In this document: piece by piece, positions 62,953 through 64,000 of the stretch | Numbering within the stretch: the stretch's first letter is position 1 | Layout of the letters: the number at the start of each line of letters is the position of its first letter | Assembly (NCBI GenBank): GCA_021773835.1 | Contig: JAJFJQ010000073.1 | Coordinates: 372,001 to 436,000, forward strand | DNA: 64,000 nt | From: Gammaproteobacteria bacterium | GTDB taxonomy: Bacteria; Pseudomonadota; Gammaproteobacteria; Ga0077536 | Direction of reading: 5' to 3' | Notes under the pieces: generated by a model | What the model was told of the DNA's origin: nothing | The model's input: only the letters and a program-made list of their open reading frames with translations | Database searches by the model: none | Position numbers and translations under genes: made by a program

Positions 62953-63762
62953 ATGAATCTCAGAAGAATTTTAATCGGACTCGCGGCAGCACTAAGCATG
63001 CCTTCGGCGTTCGCTGGCAGCGTGTTCCTGACGGGGCACGACATCCTGCTTCATGGCGGTCAGGATGGCTACGATGTCGCGATTTTGGACTACTTACGCG
63101 GCGGAGGCCCATCGCCTCTCGCTGGCGAGATAGCCCGTGCCGACTACGATATCCTCTATATTAACGGGGGCGTTACGAACCCGACAAGCCGCTATGACGC
63201 GGCCGGATTCGGCACAACGACGACCCTTGATTTGACCACCGTGGCTGACGAAGCCGCATTTGCCGCGGCGCTTGTTGGTATTGATGTCATCGTCTACCCG
63301 TGGGCCCCGGCGCACACTCAGGACGATGTCGATGAATTCAACTTGTATTCTGGGGCGATAGCGACTTTCTTTAACGCCGGCGGCGACATTTTTGCGAACT
63401 CAGGCGTTGGCAAGGCCAACTACTATGATTTTCTCCCGCCGGGCGCCACAACCTCGACGGCACCACTGTCAGGATCTAGCGGCTTTACGGCAACCGCAGC
63501 TGGCGCCGCGCAGATCGGTATGACGGCTGCCCAAATGAATGGCCGCCCAACCCACAATGCCTTCTCTGGGGCTGCTCCCGCGTTTACCGTGATGGAACTA
63601 AAGGACGGGATGCAAGACGTTTCGATTGGTTTGCGCGACGGGATGATCGTGGACGATATCATTACAACGACGGGTTCAACGGATATGCCAGAGCCGGGCA
63701 CGGTTACCCTGCTTGGGCTTGGGCTCATCGCGGCAATGCGACGACGTCGCACCGCTCGCTAG
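62953..63762 (+). CDS. PEP-CTERM sorted exported protein
   Basis: The 269-residue protein has a signal peptide (residues 1-21, ending about SAFA) and a C-terminal PEP-CTERM signal: MPEPGTVTLLGLGLIAAM plus basic RRRRTAR. The middle (SVFLTGHDILLHGGQDGYD and later YPWAPAHTQDDVDEFNLYSG) looks like an exported domain of unknown role. The ribosome site (GAAGGAG) is clear. Sigma-54 control is visible upstream. It is the only canonical PEP signal here; the other three are VPLP-type. Confidence 0.88.
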   Translation: MNLRRILIGLAAALSMPSAFAGSVFLTGHDILLHGGQDGYDVAILDYLRGGGPSPLAGEIARADYDILYINGGVTNPTSRYDAAGFGTTTTLDLTTVADEAAFAAALVGIDVIVYPWAPAHTQDDVDEFNLYSGAIATFFNAGGDIFANSGVGKANYYDFLPPGATTSTAPLSGSSGFTATAAGAAQIGMTAAQMNGRPTHNAFSGAAPAFTVMELKDGMQDVSIGLRDGMIVDDIITTTGSTDMPEPGTVTLLGLGLIAAMRRRRTAR

Positions 63763-63817
63763 CGTGTAGGCATAACCATATTGAAAATCGATCACAGATT
63801 GTGAGCTTGTAAGTGAC

Positions 63818-63845
63818 TTTAGCGGGGTCCTCGGACCCCGCTAAA
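63818..63845. terminator. Strong bidirectional hairpin terminator
   Basis: Perfect 13-bp arms (TTTAGCGGGGTCC and GGACCCCGCTAAA) with only two bases between them stand 55 bp after the PEP-CTERM stop. No long T run follows on the plus strand, but the A/T-rich ends make it a likely terminator in both directions. No gene is seen from here to the end of the window. Confidence 0.7.
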
Positions 63846-64000
63846 ATCCGCCAGGACACGACCCTCACTAGTCTCCAACCCGCTACTCCCTGTTACCCAA
63901 AGATGACGTCGAACCCTTCGGCGTCCATTCGTATCGGACATCGACTCCACGCTCCGTGCTTTCTAGAACGGACGACGTTGTATAAAATGGCTGACCCCAA

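Overview
The window looks like a chromosomal segment of an uncultured, metabolically versatile gammaproteobacterium. This is an inference from gene content: VPLPA/PEP-CTERM surface proteins, a sigma-54 type promoter before the PEP-CTERM gene, a Gld-like ABC module, many CoA and glutathione enzymes, and no clear mobile element. There is no rRNA, tRNA, CRISPR array, insertion sequence or phage gene that I can support.

Layout. 1-3.7 kb: a truncated Ser/Thr kinase-HDOD fusion, a DUF4124 protein, a DUF2237 protein and a membrane b-heme/tetraheme cytochrome c pair. 3.8-13.7 kb: an oxidation/CoA block with an alpha/beta hydrolase, four luciferase-like monooxygenases (LLM), two crotonases lacking hydratase glutamates and an aryl/acyl-CoA ligase. 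13.8-18.1 kb: a VPLPA-CTERM protein and thiol/glutathione-type enzymes (GST, two chromene-carboxylate-isomerase-like DsbA-fold proteins, a GFA protein) plus an RRM protein. 17-25.1 kb: one long minus-strand run headed by an acetone-carboxylase-like enzyme (alpha, gamma, beta order) followed by a fumarylacetoacetase-family protein and a quinone oxidoreductase. A perfect GntR-type palindrome lies in the divergent promoter region. 25.3-35.2 kb: three more LLMs around a 2-oxoacid dehydrogenase operon (E1alpha, E1beta, a true enoyl-CoA hydratase, E2, acyl-CoA dehydrogenase). 35-48 kb: a molybdopterin oxidoreductase, transporter, SDR, ankyrin protein, sulfite-oxidase-like enzyme with its cytochrome, carbonic anhydrase, phosphodiesterase-like protein, HD protein, the AhpD-like protein, another hydratase and a YhiN-type flavoprotein. 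48.5-64 kb: GGDEF/degenerate-EAL protein, HerA-like ATPase, DUF4332, two more CTERM proteins, GST, methyltransferase, metallo-hydrolase, a Gld-like ABC operon and a second molybdopterin oxidoreductase.

The best finding is at 44.9-46.0 kb. Two apparent minus-strand ORFs are one gene joined through an in-frame UGA that falls exactly on the second cysteine of the AhpD CxxCxxxH motif (here CxxUxxxH). A SECIS-like hairpin follows at the expected distance. I read this as a selenocysteine-containing AhpD/carboxymuconolactone-decarboxylase-family protein; a standard pipeline would report two broken ORFs.

How the genes may work together: the seven LLMs, four crotonases, CoA ligase, acyl-CoA dehydrogenase, 2-oxoacid dehydrogenase, acetone-carboxylase-like enzyme and FAH/GST/isomerase proteins suggest oxidation of ketones, terpenoid-like or sulfur/nitrogen-containing organics to acyl-CoAs. 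Actual substrates cannot be read from the sequence.
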